Assembly: GCA_028716945.1 (NCBI GenBank)
Contig: JAQUOT010000002.1
Span: forward strand, 124,001-188,000
Origin: Candidatus Nanoarchaeia archaeon
GTDB taxonomy: Archaea; Nanobdellota; Nanobdellia; SCGC-AAA011-G17; JAFCDX01
DNA: 64,000 nucleotides
Reading direction: 5' to 3'
The notes under the pieces: model-generated
Told to the model about the DNA's origin: nothing
The model's database searches: none
What the model saw: only the letters and a program-made list of their open reading frames with translations
Program-made: the position numbers and the translations under genes
Shown: positions 35,062 to 43,261 of the stretch, piece after piece
How positions within the stretch are numbered: the first letter of the stretch is position 1
Layout: the number at the start of each line of letters is the position of its first letter

Positions 35062-35646
35062 ATGACCAAGATAATTTTAGCAACAACCTCTATTTATAGA
35101 AAAAAAGCATTTAGAGTACTTGGTTTAGAATTTATTGCTAAAGGTAGTGATATTAATGAATATTTTGAAGATAGACCTAATACTCCAAAAGAACTAGTAC
35201 TTTATTTATCAAAATTAAAAGCTGATGCTGTTTCAAAAAATTATTCTGAAGGGATTATTGTTGGTTTTGATTCTGTTGGTTGGTTTAAAGGTCAAATTTT
35301 AGAGAAACCTAAATCAAGACAAGAAGCATTCCAAAGATTAAAATCCCTTTCTAGAGATTCATTTCAATTTTATACTGGAATTTATATGAAAAATCTTGAA
35401 ACAAAACAATATTTACGTAAAGCAGTTGTAACAAAAGTAAATACTAGAAACTTAACTAATTCTGAAATAAATAAATATTTAGATCAGGATGAAAAATTTA
35501 ATACTTATGCTTTAGGATTTGATCCATTAGGACATTATAGTTCTACTTTTATTTCTAAAATTGAAGGAAGTTATAATAATATTTTAAAAGGAATACCTTT
35601 AGAAATGATTGTTGAGATGCTTCCTCTAGTAGGATATAAAATATAG
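35062..35646 (+). CDS. Maf-like nucleoside triphosphate pyrophosphatase
   Basis: 194 residues from the ATG at 35062; the longer frame from 34990 runs through the promoter (TTATATAAAT near 35034). 'IILATTSIYRKKAFRVLGLEF' replaces the classic S-x-R-R, 'VGFDSVGWF' replaces the usual A-x-D-T and 'GFDPLGHY' is the late motif. Maf enzymes hydrolyse modified or canonical NTPs. Several catalytic residues are altered, so substrate and activity are uncertain. Confidence 0.72.
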   Translation: MTKIILATTSIYRKKAFRVLGLEFIAKGSDINEYFEDRPNTPKELVLYLSKLKADAVSKNYSEGIIVGFDSVGWFKGQILEKPKSRQEAFQRLKSLSRDSFQFYTGIYMKNLETKQYLRKAVVTKVNTRNLTNSEINKYLDQDEKFNTYALGFDPLGHYSSTFISKIEGSYNNILKGIPLEMIVEMLPLVGYKI

Positions 35647-35721
35647 TTTGTAATATATTAATAACAAACATATATTTTCTATACATAAATGTATATAAGC
35701 AACATATATCAAACATTCCGC

Positions 35722-36276
35722 ATGAAAAAAGGGCTTTCAATCATATTAATTCTATTAACAGCATTTTTTATCTCGGGTTGTGTTACAGGTAATGTTGTTC
35801 AAGATAGTTGTAAAGCTCCTTATACTTATATGGGGGGAGCATGTTGTTTAGATAAAAATCAAGATGGAATATGTGATAAAGATACTGCAGAAGTAAGATC
35901 TTTTACAGGTGCAGAAGATTGTAGATTTGATAGAGAATTTACATGTTTAGGTAAAAAAATAACAAGCAATGCAATTGAATTAAAAATAAGACATGATAGA
36001 TCAGGAATTGCTTCTATAACCAAGATAGACTTACCTAATGTAGGAGAGAATGGTTGTAAACAAGTTACAAATGGTTTAGTAGAAGATGGAATTGATTTTA
36101 ATCAAGAAAAAGTAATTGTAATATCTTGCCCAGATCTTAGTGATTTTGTAGATACTCCAATTGTTTTAGAAGCTAAGATATATGAGAAATCAAAAATGAA
36201 AGGAAATGCTTTAGTTCCTTATAATATTTATAATGTAGCAACAGAAGGATATTTGGCTGGAATAGTTCAAGAATAA
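35722..36276 (+). CDS. Predicted lipoprotein with EF-hand-like calcium loop
   Basis: 184 residues from the ATG at 35722 (the ATG at 35689 is upstream of the signal). The signal sequence ends in the lipobox 'FISGC'. Just after it, 'CCLDKNQDGICDKDTAE' is a thrombospondin/EF-hand-like calcium loop (DxNxDG-x-D) with flanking cysteines. The remainder is beta-rich. Membrane-anchored, extracellular. This 'D-N-x-DGICD' lipoprotein type is common in DPANN archaea. Confidence 0.72.
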   Translation: MKKGLSIILILLTAFFISGCVTGNVVQDSCKAPYTYMGGACCLDKNQDGICDKDTAEVRSFTGAEDCRFDREFTCLGKKITSNAIELKIRHDRSGIASITKIDLPNVGENGCKQVTNGLVEDGIDFNQEKVIVISCPDLSDFVDTPIVLEAKIYEKSKMKGNALVPYNIYNVATEGYLAGIVQE

Positions 36277-36317
36277 ATTTAGGAAATTTTATAAACTAGT
36301 TCTTTAATAAATTTAAT

Positions 36318-36638
36318 ATGTCTAGTGTGAATGAACAATCAACAGCAGAAAGAGTTGCTGAAGAAATAGCAAAAAGAGAGGCAATTGAAGATAATTTGAC
36401 TTTTAATAGAGAATTTACAAAAGAAAGAAAATTTAAACATCTTGATCTTATGGTTATAAAACATGTTAGTCCACAATTTTATTTTAAGGCTTGGGAACAA
36501 GCAGATAAATTAGCAAAACAAGATTATAACAAGAAAGGAGATGTTTTTGTTTTGATAGAAGGAAGCAATAGAGTTGCTTTTATAAAAAGCAGACGTGAAT
36601 TTCATTTAAAAACACTTTTAGGAAGTACAAGAAAATGA
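36318..36638 (+). CDS. Hypothetical protein, co-transcribed with ndk
   Basis: 106 residues, soluble, with helical N-terminus and 'YNKKGDVFVLIEGSNRVAFIKS' beta hairpin near the end. It overlaps the ndk ATG by 4 nt (ATGA), so the two are coupled. No family recognised. Confidence 0.6.
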   Translation: MSSVNEQSTAERVAEEIAKREAIEDNLTFNREFTKERKFKHLDLMVIKHVSPQFYFKAWEQADKLAKQDYNKKGDVFVLIEGSNRVAFIKSRREFHLKTLLGSTRK

Positions 36639-37123
36639 TAGAAAGAACATTAATATTATTAAAACCAGATTGTATACAAAGAGGATTTATTGGAGAGATA
36701 ATTACTAGATTTGAAAAAGTTGGATTAAAGATAGTTGGAATGAAGATGGTTTATGCTACTAAAGAATTTGCAGGAAAACATTATTTTGATGTAGAAAAAA
36801 GACACGGAAAAAAAGTATTTGATAGCAATGTAAAATATTTAACAGAAGGTCCTATTGTGGCTGTATGTTTAGAAGGTGTTAGTGCTATAGAAATTATTAG
36901 AAAAATGGTAGGAAGTACTGAACCAAGAGCCTCTTTACCTGGAACAATAAGAGGAGATTATTCACATGTTTCTTATGAACACGCAGATGTAAAAAATATT
37001 GCTGCAAAAAATTTGATACATGCTTCTGCTAGTAAAGACGATGCTAAAAAAGAATTAGATCTTTGGTTCAAAAAAGAAGAATTGCATTCTTATAAAACCG
37101 TTCACGAAATACATACTTTATAG
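36635..37123 (+). CDS. ndk: Nucleoside diphosphate kinase
   Basis: 162 residues. 'ERTLILLKPDCIQRGFIGEI' start, 'MVGSTEPRASLPGTIRGDY' nucleotide site, and active-site H129 in 'KNLIHASAS'. It transfers phosphate between NTPs and NDPs via phosphohistidine. The length is slightly above the usual 150 because of a C-terminal extension. Coupled to the upstream gene. Confidence 0.97.
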   Translation: MIERTLILLKPDCIQRGFIGEIITRFEKVGLKIVGMKMVYATKEFAGKHYFDVEKRHGKKVFDSNVKYLTEGPIVAVCLEGVSAIEIIRKMVGSTEPRASLPGTIRGDYSHVSYEHADVKNIAAKNLIHASASKDDAKKELDLWFKKEELHSYKTVHEIHTL

Positions 37124-37158
37124 AAACGTTTTTATATAGCTTCTTTAGTATATAGTTT

Positions 37159-37806
37159 ATGAAAATATTCAAATATTTGTTAATTTTTGTATTGATATTA
37201 TTAGTATTACCTATAGGATATTCTGCTCCAAAATGGAAACAAAATCCAAGCACTCCTAGTACACCAACAGAACCTACAACTATAATTAAAGAAACTGTTA
37301 TTATAAATAATACTTCTACACCTACAGAACAAGAAGGAATAGATTGGAATATGGTTGGAGGAATTGCAGCTGTAATTGGTATTGCTGCAGCATTGGCAGG
37401 ATGGTTCTTTACAAGAAAGAAATCTGGAACAACTTCAAAATATCTTACTGAAATTAATACTACTTTTAACAATTATAAAAACAATTCAGATAAATGTGAA
37501 ATTCAATTACTTGAATTAAAAAATAAACTAGAAAAAGAATTTTCTTCGGGTAAACTAACAGAGCAAAGTTATGATATTTTAGATAGAAAGATAGATAATT
37601 ACTTAGGGGATATAAGAAAAGGAATAGTTAATCAATTACAATTAACAGGAGAAGCTAGACAAGCAGTTGAAAAAGCACTAAAAGATGGTAAAATCTCAGA
37701 AAAAGAATACGATACTATTAAAAAATTAGATCTTAAAGGTCTGGCTAAAGAACAAAAGGAAAAATTATTCAAATTGTTAAAAAAATGGGAAGAAAAGAGT
37801 AAATAA
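37159..37806 (+). CDS. Secreted/membrane protein of unknown function
   Basis: 215 residues. Signal peptide (about 1-22), a proline/threonine-rich extracellular linker ('STPSTPTEPTTI'), one transmembrane helix (about 70-88, 'GGIAAVIGIAAALAGWFF'), then a cytoplasmic helical domain with two SHOCT-like repeats ('FSSGKLTEQSYDILDRKI', 'LKDGKISEKEYDTIKKL'). Leaderless promoter likely (TTTTTATATAG near 37129). The last 24 nt are repeated at 38353-38376. Confidence 0.7.
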   Translation: MKIFKYLLIFVLILLVLPIGYSAPKWKQNPSTPSTPTEPTTIIKETVIINNTSTPTEQEGIDWNMVGGIAAVIGIAAALAGWFFTRKKSGTTSKYLTEINTTFNNYKNNSDKCEIQLLELKNKLEKEFSSGKLTEQSYDILDRKIDNYLGDIRKGIVNQLQLTGEARQAVEKALKDGKISEKEYDTIKKLDLKGLAKEQKEKLFKLLKKWEEKSK

Positions 37807-37840
37807 AAAGTTTTATTAATTTAATCTTATTTTAAAAAGT

Positions 37841-38266
37841 ATGAAATTAAGTGTTTTTAATTACGAATTAAACAAAGATTCATATAATTTATCATTTTTA
37901 TTAGAGTATAATGCAGGGGAGCTTGATTCTTCTAAATTTGTAAAGTTATTTAAAAAAAGATTTAAACCTTTATCTCCTTTTGCTATCAAAAATGAAGAAC
38001 ATAGTATTGTTGGAGAGGGCAATAACAGGATTTTAAAAGATTTTTTTATGTATCTTACAGAGCATGCTGCTTATTTATCTATAGAAAAACACAGTGGAGA
38101 ATCAGAAATATGTGTAGAATTGCATTCACAACCAAAAAAGAAAGTATTAAAATTTTTAGATGATATTGTTAAAGATAGCTCTCTTAATGGATTATGTACA
38201 GAAGCACAGAAAATATTAACTCATTTGCAATGCAAAATAAATTATAATTTAATTGATACTCTTTAA
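37841..38266 (+). CDS. Hypothetical protein
   Basis: 141 residues, soluble alpha/beta, with no motif. It is flanked by two copies of a 24-bp repeat (37783-37806 and 38353-38376). Its 3' end overlaps, on the other strand, a remnant of a phosphoesterase gene. It therefore sits inside a duplicated or rearranged segment. Confidence 0.6.
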   Translation: MKLSVFNYELNKDSYNLSFLLEYNAGELDSSKFVKLFKKRFKPLSPFAIKNEEHSIVGEGNNRILKDFFMYLTEHAAYLSIEKHSGESEICVELHSQPKKKVLKFLDDIVKDSSLNGLCTEAQKILTHLQCKINYNLIDTL

Positions 38267-38352
38267 CTTTCCAAATTTATAAATCTTATCTTCTACTACA
38301 AATAATTCAAAGTCTTTTAAATCTTTTAAAAAAGGACTTATAATTCTTAAAG
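38249..38352 (-). pseudogene. C-terminal remnant of a metallophosphoesterase
   Basis: On the minus strand this stretch reads '...ISPFLKDLKDFELFVVED', then 'KIYKFGKLKSIN' and stop. It matches the end of the phosphoesterase at 39366 ('LLSPFLKNLKDFKVYVFEK', 'ELYKFGKLKDIN' and stop). No start codon or catalytic part remains, so this is the tail of a lost paralogue. Confidence 0.8.
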
Positions 38353-38376
38353 AAATGGGAAGAAAAGAGTAAATAA
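38353..38376 (+). repeat. 24-bp direct repeat of the end of the 37159 gene
   Basis: Identical to 37783-37806, the stop-codon end of the membrane protein gene. It abuts the phosphoesterase remnant, so this junction marks a duplication or deletion breakpoint. Confidence 0.75.
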
Positions 38377-38442
38377 TGGGGTAGTTAAAATATATTTTAA
38401 AAACTAATAATCTTTATAAGATTTAAACTAATAAAATTGTTA

Positions 38443-39369
38443 ATGGAAGTCGATAATGAAACTTTAAAACTAGCATTTGATAATCTTGATTCTGATGGAC
38501 TTAAAACAGGATTCTTAGAAGATTTATTAAAATCAAATAAGGATTTGCCAAAAGAATTTTGTTGTTTAGCTAAAAAGTATCTTTCTGGAAGAAGAAATTA
38601 TCTAGCAGCAGCAGAATTTGCTAAAAATACAGAATCATTCTTAGAAGCTGCATATTTATATAGAAAAGGAGGAAAAATTGAACAAGCAATAGAACTTGCT
38701 AAAAGTTCTGGACTCGAGGATGTTGCAAGACAATTTTTAATTGCTAGAGAAAAAACAAAAAGTTTTCATAATCTTGTGGGAGTTATAAATCTATTAAAAC
38801 AATATAGAGATATTTGTGATTCAAACAAAGCAATGATGTTTCATAATAAAGCATCTTGTATAGATTCTGCCTTAATGTTTGCTGATAAGAACAATTTTGT
38901 TAATAAAATAAGGGAAATACACTCTGAATTGAGCAAATTTCATGAAATTTATTCTAAAGAGTTTGTAGGATTTTGGGAATATGGTCATCTTTCATCTGCT
39001 AAATATCATGCTGAAAAGGCAGGAGAAAAAGAGAGAGTATTAAGTTTACATGAAGAAATTTTAAGAAGAATCAGAACTGATAGATTTAATCATGATACTA
39101 ATGTTCCTGACGAATTGACTTATTTTGAACAAGAAGGGTATATAGAAGAAGCACTAACAATCTGTAAAATATATAAAATGAATGAACATGCTGGTGACTT
39201 ATTATTAAAAACAAAAGGATTAGAATTAGCTAGGCCTTTTTATGAAAAGGTTATAGCAGAACATGAAAAGAGAGGATTTTTTAATGAAGCTTTAAAAGTT
39301 GCAAAGAAAGCAGGATTAACAGACAAAATTATATATCTCGAAAGGATTACTAATGCTTTAGTTGCTTAA
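38443..39369 (+). CDS. TPR/alpha-solenoid protein
   Basis: 308 residues from the ATG at 38443. Repeated helix pairs of about 34 residues: 'AAAEFAKNTESFLEAAYLYRKGG', 'AIELAKSSGLEDVARQFLIA', 'KVAKKAGLTDKIIYLERI'. TPR-like solenoids are protein-interaction scaffolds. No catalytic domain is seen. The 3' end overlaps the phosphoesterase by 4 nt (convergent). Confidence 0.65.
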   Translation: MEVDNETLKLAFDNLDSDGLKTGFLEDLLKSNKDLPKEFCCLAKKYLSGRRNYLAAAEFAKNTESFLEAAYLYRKGGKIEQAIELAKSSGLEDVARQFLIAREKTKSFHNLVGVINLLKQYRDICDSNKAMMFHNKASCIDSALMFADKNNFVNKIREIHSELSKFHEIYSKEFVGFWEYGHLSSAKYHAEKAGEKERVLSLHEEILRRIRTDRFNHDTNVPDELTYFEQEGYIEEALTICKIYKMNEHAGDLLLKTKGLELARPFYEKVIAEHEKRGFFNEALKVAKKAGLTDKIIYLERITNALVA

Positions 39370-40076
39370 TTAATATCTTTTAACTTTCCAAATTTATATA
39401 ATTCTTTTTCAAATACATAAACTTTAAAGTCTTTTAGATTTTTTAAAAAAGGGCTTAATAGTTTTTCTTTAGTTACATTTGTACCTTCAGATATTAAATT
39501 TAATGAGGGTTGTACAATTAAGGTTTTATTTTTGTATTTTCCAACTAAAAAACATTTGAATTTCTCAGTTGGTCTTTCTTTAAAACTAACTGCAGGATGT
39601 TCATGTCCTATTATAACTAATTTAGAATCTTTAAAGTCTTTATTTTCTGGTATTTTATGTCCATGACAAATATAAATGTCATTTACCTTATAATATTCTA
39701 AGACCTTTATATCCTTTTTTTCTGCAATAGGTCCTAAGATAGTATCATGATTACCTTTTACTAATATAAGCTCTGCTTTAGTGCTTAGAATGTTAATTAT
39801 TTTTAATGTCTGACTCCATTCTTGGCTAGAAATAGTTCCAAATTCATGTTTTAAATCTCCATTTACAATTATTTTTTTAATTTCTAGTTCCTTAAACACC
39901 TTTTCTATTCTTTTAACTAGCTCTTGAAATTGGAATCTTGGTAGTAAAATCCCTTGTTTATTCATTGCCTCTTCCAAACCAATATGTAAATCAGATAAAA
40001 TTAGCATTTTTTCTTTTTCTAAATATAAAAACAAATCTTTTGCTAGAACTCTTTCTTTATTTTTGTATAAATACAT
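39366..40076 (-). CDS. Metallophosphoesterase (ICC-like, COG1407 type)
   Basis: 236 residues from the ATG at 40076. Calcineurin-like motifs: 'LSDLHIGLEE' (D-x-H), 'VNGDLKHE' (GD), 'VKGNHDTI' (GNHD), 'CHGH' and 'IGHEHPA' (GHxH). Metal-dependent phosphodiesterase or phosphatase; the archaeal member's substrate is unknown. Its C-terminal 32 residues are duplicated as a remnant at 38249. Lies 7 nt downstream of a small zinc-ribbon gene. Confidence 0.9.
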   Translation of the reverse strand: MYLYKNKERVLAKDLFLYLEKEKMLILSDLHIGLEEAMNKQGILLPRFQFQELVKRIEKVFKELEIKKIIVNGDLKHEFGTISSQEWSQTLKIINILSTKAELILVKGNHDTILGPIAEKKDIKVLEYYKVNDIYICHGHKIPENKDFKDSKLVIIGHEHPAVSFKERPTEKFKCFLVGKYKNKTLIVQPSLNLISEGTNVTKEKLLSPFLKNLKDFKVYVFEKELYKFGKLKDIN

Positions 40077-40083
40077 GTTTAAT

Positions 40084-40242
40084 TTAAAAGCTGTCCTTGT
40101 CACAGTCTTCTAAAAGACTTGCTGCATCATAATCTTTGTATAAATTAGAAGCAGGTGCACCGCATGCAGGGCATACTTTTGGTGTTATAGTGCCTTTTGG
40201 AGCAAAACTGTAAGAACATCTTTTGCATCTGTATTTTCCCAT
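40084..40242 (-). CDS. Small zinc-ribbon (rubredoxin-like) protein
   Basis: 52 residues read directly: 'MGKYRCKRCSYSFAP' gives C6 and C9, and 'KVCPACGAPAS' gives C24 and C27. Then comes 'NLYKDYDAASLLEDCD' without further paired cysteines. The fold is a single zinc ribbon or rubredoxin-type knuckle pair. Upstream of and in operon with the phosphoesterase. It could be a metal-binding accessory protein. Confidence 0.75.
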   Translation of the reverse strand: MGKYRCKRCSYSFAPKGTITPKVCPACGAPASNLYKDYDAASLLEDCDKDSF

Positions 40243-40318
40243 ATTATTTAGATAAAATATTTGTTTATAAATTTTACTATATCACTTTTCAAAAGGAAAA
40301 TTTTTTAAATGGGGGCAT

Positions 40319-40681
40319 ATGCAACAGGTTAGAATGATACAAGTAAGAGATTATAGACAAACTGCAGCAGAAAATGAGGCAGTATTTAGGAACGTACTAA
40401 TGGATTTAAAAAATAATTGTGCACAAAGACCTATGGGAATTTATGTTCCAGAAGACTTAAAAGTTGATTTACCAATTGATGAATTTTTTAAAATATATTC
40501 AGCAGGGCAAAGGATGGGAATATTTACTATATGTGATTTTCAAATGCACCAACCAAATTCTGCAAGATTAAGTTTCAAAGATGTTGCATTCATGTCTGGT
40601 GGTGGAGCTGAATTAGAATATTTAGTAAAAGAAGATAAATCTGTAGAATATCAAGGTCATGGGATTATAGTTAGAAGTTAA
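40319..40681 (+). CDS. Hypothetical protein
   Basis: 120 residues, soluble, ending in a glycine-rich beta region ('FMSGGGAELEYLVKEDKSVEYQGHGIIV'). No motif recognised. TTTTTAAAT near 40299-40307 lies about 15 nt upstream of the ATG. Ten nt separate it from the transpeptidase gene, so they are probably co-transcribed. Confidence 0.55.
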   Translation: MQQVRMIQVRDYRQTAAENEAVFRNVLMDLKNNCAQRPMGIYVPEDLKVDLPIDEFFKIYSAGQRMGIFTICDFQMHQPNSARLSFKDVAFMSGGGAELEYLVKEDKSVEYQGHGIIVRS

Positions 40682-40690
40682 AACCAGATT

Positions 40691-41632
40691 ATGAAAAGAA
40701 GAAATTTTATTGAATGCTTGGCTTTGGTTGGATCTAGCTGTTTAATGCCAAAGCAAGTTTTAAAGGAAAATAAGAATATATGTAAACCAGATGATGGAAT
40801 AGTTGATATATCTTTTTCTACATTAGAACTAGAAGAACTAATAAAAAAAGATTATAAAAGAGAATTTAATAATAAAGATAAAAACATTATAAAAGATATT
40901 AATTTAAGGAATTTTTTAAGGGATAAAATTACAGAACAAAACAATTCTTATTTATTTGGAAAGTGTTTAGATGATGCTGTTTCTAATTTCATAATTAGAT
41001 TTAATAAATTATATTCTCAGATTAGAAATAGTTGTTATGAACCTCTCCAAGATGGAAATTTAGATTATGCTTTAGTAATGCCAAAGAGTTTTTTAGAAGA
41101 TGAAATGGATATATCCATAGAAATAGATAAAAAAGATTTATTATTAAAAGTTTATCAGAATTTTAATTCTCAAAATTTATTATTGCTTGAAAAACCAGTT
41201 GCTTTAGGCAAGGGAAAAACCATAGTAAAGGATAAAGAAATGAATTTCAATACTCCCTCTGGAACATTTTACATTAAAAGAATAGTGACATATCCTTGGT
41301 GGTATCCTCCTGAATGGTCAGATGCTAAAGGACCAATTAAACCTGGAAAAAATAATCCTTATGGAATTTGGATGGCAGAAACCTGTTCTAATTTAGAAAT
41401 AGAAGGATATGAAATAAATTTAAAAGGGGATGATGGAATAAGAATACATTCTACAAATATGCCTTTGAGTATTGGAAAATATGCTTCTCATGGTTGTATA
41501 AGGGTGCATCCAGATGTTGCAGAAGAATTATTTCCAGCAATCTTGTATTATATTTATCATAAAGAACCTAAAACTAATAGCAGAGGAACTATTTATCCTT
41601 TAGAAAAAGTAATTGAAGTAAGAATAGAATAA
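40691..41632 (+). CDS. L,D-transpeptidase (YkuD domain)
   Basis: 313 residues. The N-terminus 'MKRRNFIECLALVGSSC' is twin-arginine-like with a lipobox-like C17. The YkuD catalytic motif is complete: 'IRIHSTNMPLSIGKYASHGCIRVHP' contains H near 252, S266-H267-G268 and nucleophile C269. In bacteria these enzymes cross-link peptidoglycan or anchor proteins to it. The middle (40-120) is helical and unrecognised. An archaeon without murein would need another acceptor, so this is likely of bacterial origin. Its last 46 nt are repeated at 41744. Confidence 0.87.
   Translation: MKRRNFIECLALVGSSCLMPKQVLKENKNICKPDDGIVDISFSTLELEELIKKDYKREFNNKDKNIIKDINLRNFLRDKITEQNNSYLFGKCLDDAVSNFIIRFNKLYSQIRNSCYEPLQDGNLDYALVMPKSFLEDEMDISIEIDKKDLLLKVYQNFNSQNLLLLEKPVALGKGKTIVKDKEMNFNTPSGTFYIKRIVTYPWWYPPEWSDAKGPIKPGKNNPYGIWMAETCSNLEIEGYEINLKGDDGIRIHSTNMPLSIGKYASHGCIRVHPDVAEELFPAILYYIYHKEPKTNSRGTIYPLEKVIEVRIE
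41582..41627 (+). repeat. 46-bp exact direct repeat, copy 1
   Basis: The last 46 nt before the end of the transpeptidase gene are identical to 41744-41789 (period 162 bp). The interval between copies holds a 13-bp inverted repeat with one mismatch (41650-41662 and 41685-41697). Confidence 0.85.
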
Positions 41633-41743
41633 ATATCTATTTTAAGTAGTATATGTGCACATCTTAAATAATTATTTCGGTTAAATGTGCCCATATAAAG
41701 ATTCGTGTTTTAAAAAGTAAAAGATATTACAAAAAAGAATATA

Positions 41744-41794
41744 AGAGGAACTATTTATCCTTTAGAAAAAGTAATTGAAGTAAGAATAGCATAA
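41744..41794 (+). pseudogene. 3'-end remnant of a second L,D-transpeptidase gene
   Basis: Reads 'RGTIYPLEKVIEVRIA' and stop, matching the functional gene's end ('RGTIYPLEKVIEVRIE'). No catalytic part is present. It is the tail of a tandem copy that was mostly deleted. Confidence 0.8.
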
Positions 41795-41842
41795 TTAAAT
41801 ATAATAGTTAGTTTTATATATCAAAATATCTTTATAATCCGT

Positions 41843-42655
41843 ATGAGAGGTAAAATTTTCTTTAATCATAAAAATTTGAAGATAATTAAAGATGATGTTC
41901 TGCTTACTGATGAAATTTCTAACGACAGTATTGATTTAATTGTTACATCTCCTCCTTATAATATAGATATAAAATATAATTCACATGATGATCAAATAAC
42001 TTATGAAAAATATTTAGAATTTAGTTACAAATGGTTATCTAGGTGTTTTGACTGGTTAAAGGATGATGGAAGATTATGTCTTAATATCCCTTTAGATAAG
42101 AATAAAGGAGGTCAACAAAGTGTTGGTGCAGATTTAACAACAATAGCCAAAAAAATTGGATTCAAATATCATTCTACTATTATTTGGAATGAGGGAAATA
42201 TTTCACGAAGAACTGCTTGGGGTTCTTGGCTTAGTGCTTCTGCTCCTTATGTAATTGCTCCAGTAGAATTAATTCTTGTTTTGTATAAAAAAGACTGGAA
42301 AAAAAATAATAAAAAACAATCAGATATAACAAAAACAGAATTTATAGAATGGACTAATGGATTGTGGACCTTTCACGGTCAAAGCAAAAAAGGGGCAGGT
42401 GGTCATCCTGCACCATTCCCTATCGAATTGCCTAAAAGATGTATCAAACTATTCAGTTATGTTGATGATGTTGTTTTAGATCCTTTTATGGGTAGTGGCT
42501 CAACAATGATAGCGGCAATACTAAACAATAGAACTTCTGTAGGTATTGAAATTGATGATGAATATTGTGATATAGCAAAGAAAAGAATTATAGAAGAGGC
42601 AAAACTTTTAAATAAGAAATTACCTGCGAGAGCAGTAAAGATGAAGGTATGTTGA
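41843..42655 (+). CDS. Type II DNA methyltransferase (N4/N6 amino-methyltransferase)
   Basis: 270 residues. 'VTSPPYNIDI' (catalytic SPPY, 36-39) precedes 'VLDPFMGSGSTMIAA' (SAM-binding, about 220-232), the beta-class order. SPPY is often seen in cytosine-N4 enzymes, while D/N-PPY is typical of N6-adenine enzymes. It is followed after one base by an HNH nuclease gene, so the two form a restriction-modification pair. Confidence 0.9.
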   Translation: MRGKIFFNHKNLKIIKDDVLLTDEISNDSIDLIVTSPPYNIDIKYNSHDDQITYEKYLEFSYKWLSRCFDWLKDDGRLCLNIPLDKNKGGQQSVGADLTTIAKKIGFKYHSTIIWNEGNISRRTAWGSWLSASAPYVIAPVELILVLYKKDWKKNNKKQSDITKTEFIEWTNGLWTFHGQSKKGAGGHPAPFPIELPKRCIKLFSYVDDVVLDPFMGSGSTMIAAILNNRTSVGIEIDDEYCDIAKKRIIEEAKLLNKKLPARAVKMKVC

Positions 42656-42656
42656 A

Positions 42657-43250
42657 ATGACAAAAAATTTAGAAGAAATGAGCCAAGCAGATTTAATTAT
42701 GGAATATTTTAAGAAAAATTCAAAAAGAGAAATTAAACATCCGGAGATAGTTGATTGGGCTGTTGCTGAATGGAAAAAACGAACAGGTGAAGTCTTTAGA
42801 GATCCAGATAGAGCAATAAGAAAACTTTCTCAAGGAGGACAATTAATAAAAATTTCTAAAGGTATTTACAAATACGATCCAGATTTTGTAAAAAACAGAG
42901 AATTAGAGGACTTTACTTCTTCTCAGAAAGAAGAAATTTTCAAAAGAGATAATTACAAATGTGTAATTTGTGGGAGAGGCAGAGCAGATGGAGTTGAAAT
43001 TCAAGCAGATCATATCAAACCAAAAGAATTAGGAGGAAAAGCAGAAATTGAAAATGGACAAACTTTATGTGCTCAACATAATTTTCAAAAGAAGTCTTAT
43101 AAACAAACTGAAACAGGAAAAAGAATGTTTATACGACTTTATGAATTAGCAAAGAAAAATAATGATAAAGAATTAATGAAATTTTGTGAAGATATTTTAA
43201 AAGTTTATGAGAAAGACAATATTAATGGACACATAATTTGGAAAAAATAA
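42657..43250 (+). CDS. HNH restriction endonuclease
   Basis: 197 residues. A winged-helix-like N-terminal domain (about 8-80) is followed by an HNH domain: 'CVICGRG', 'IQADHIKPKELGGK', 'ENGQTLCAQHNFQKK' (two zinc CxxC-like sites and DH...H). Starts one base after the methylase stop. Recognition site cannot be read from sequence. Confidence 0.85.
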   Translation: MTKNLEEMSQADLIMEYFKKNSKREIKHPEIVDWAVAEWKKRTGEVFRDPDRAIRKLSQGGQLIKISKGIYKYDPDFVKNRELEDFTSSQKEEIFKRDNYKCVICGRGRADGVEIQADHIKPKELGGKAEIENGQTLCAQHNFQKKSYKQTETGKRMFIRLYELAKKNNDKELMKFCEDILKVYEKDNINGHIIWKK

Positions 43251-43261
43251 TAAAAATATAA

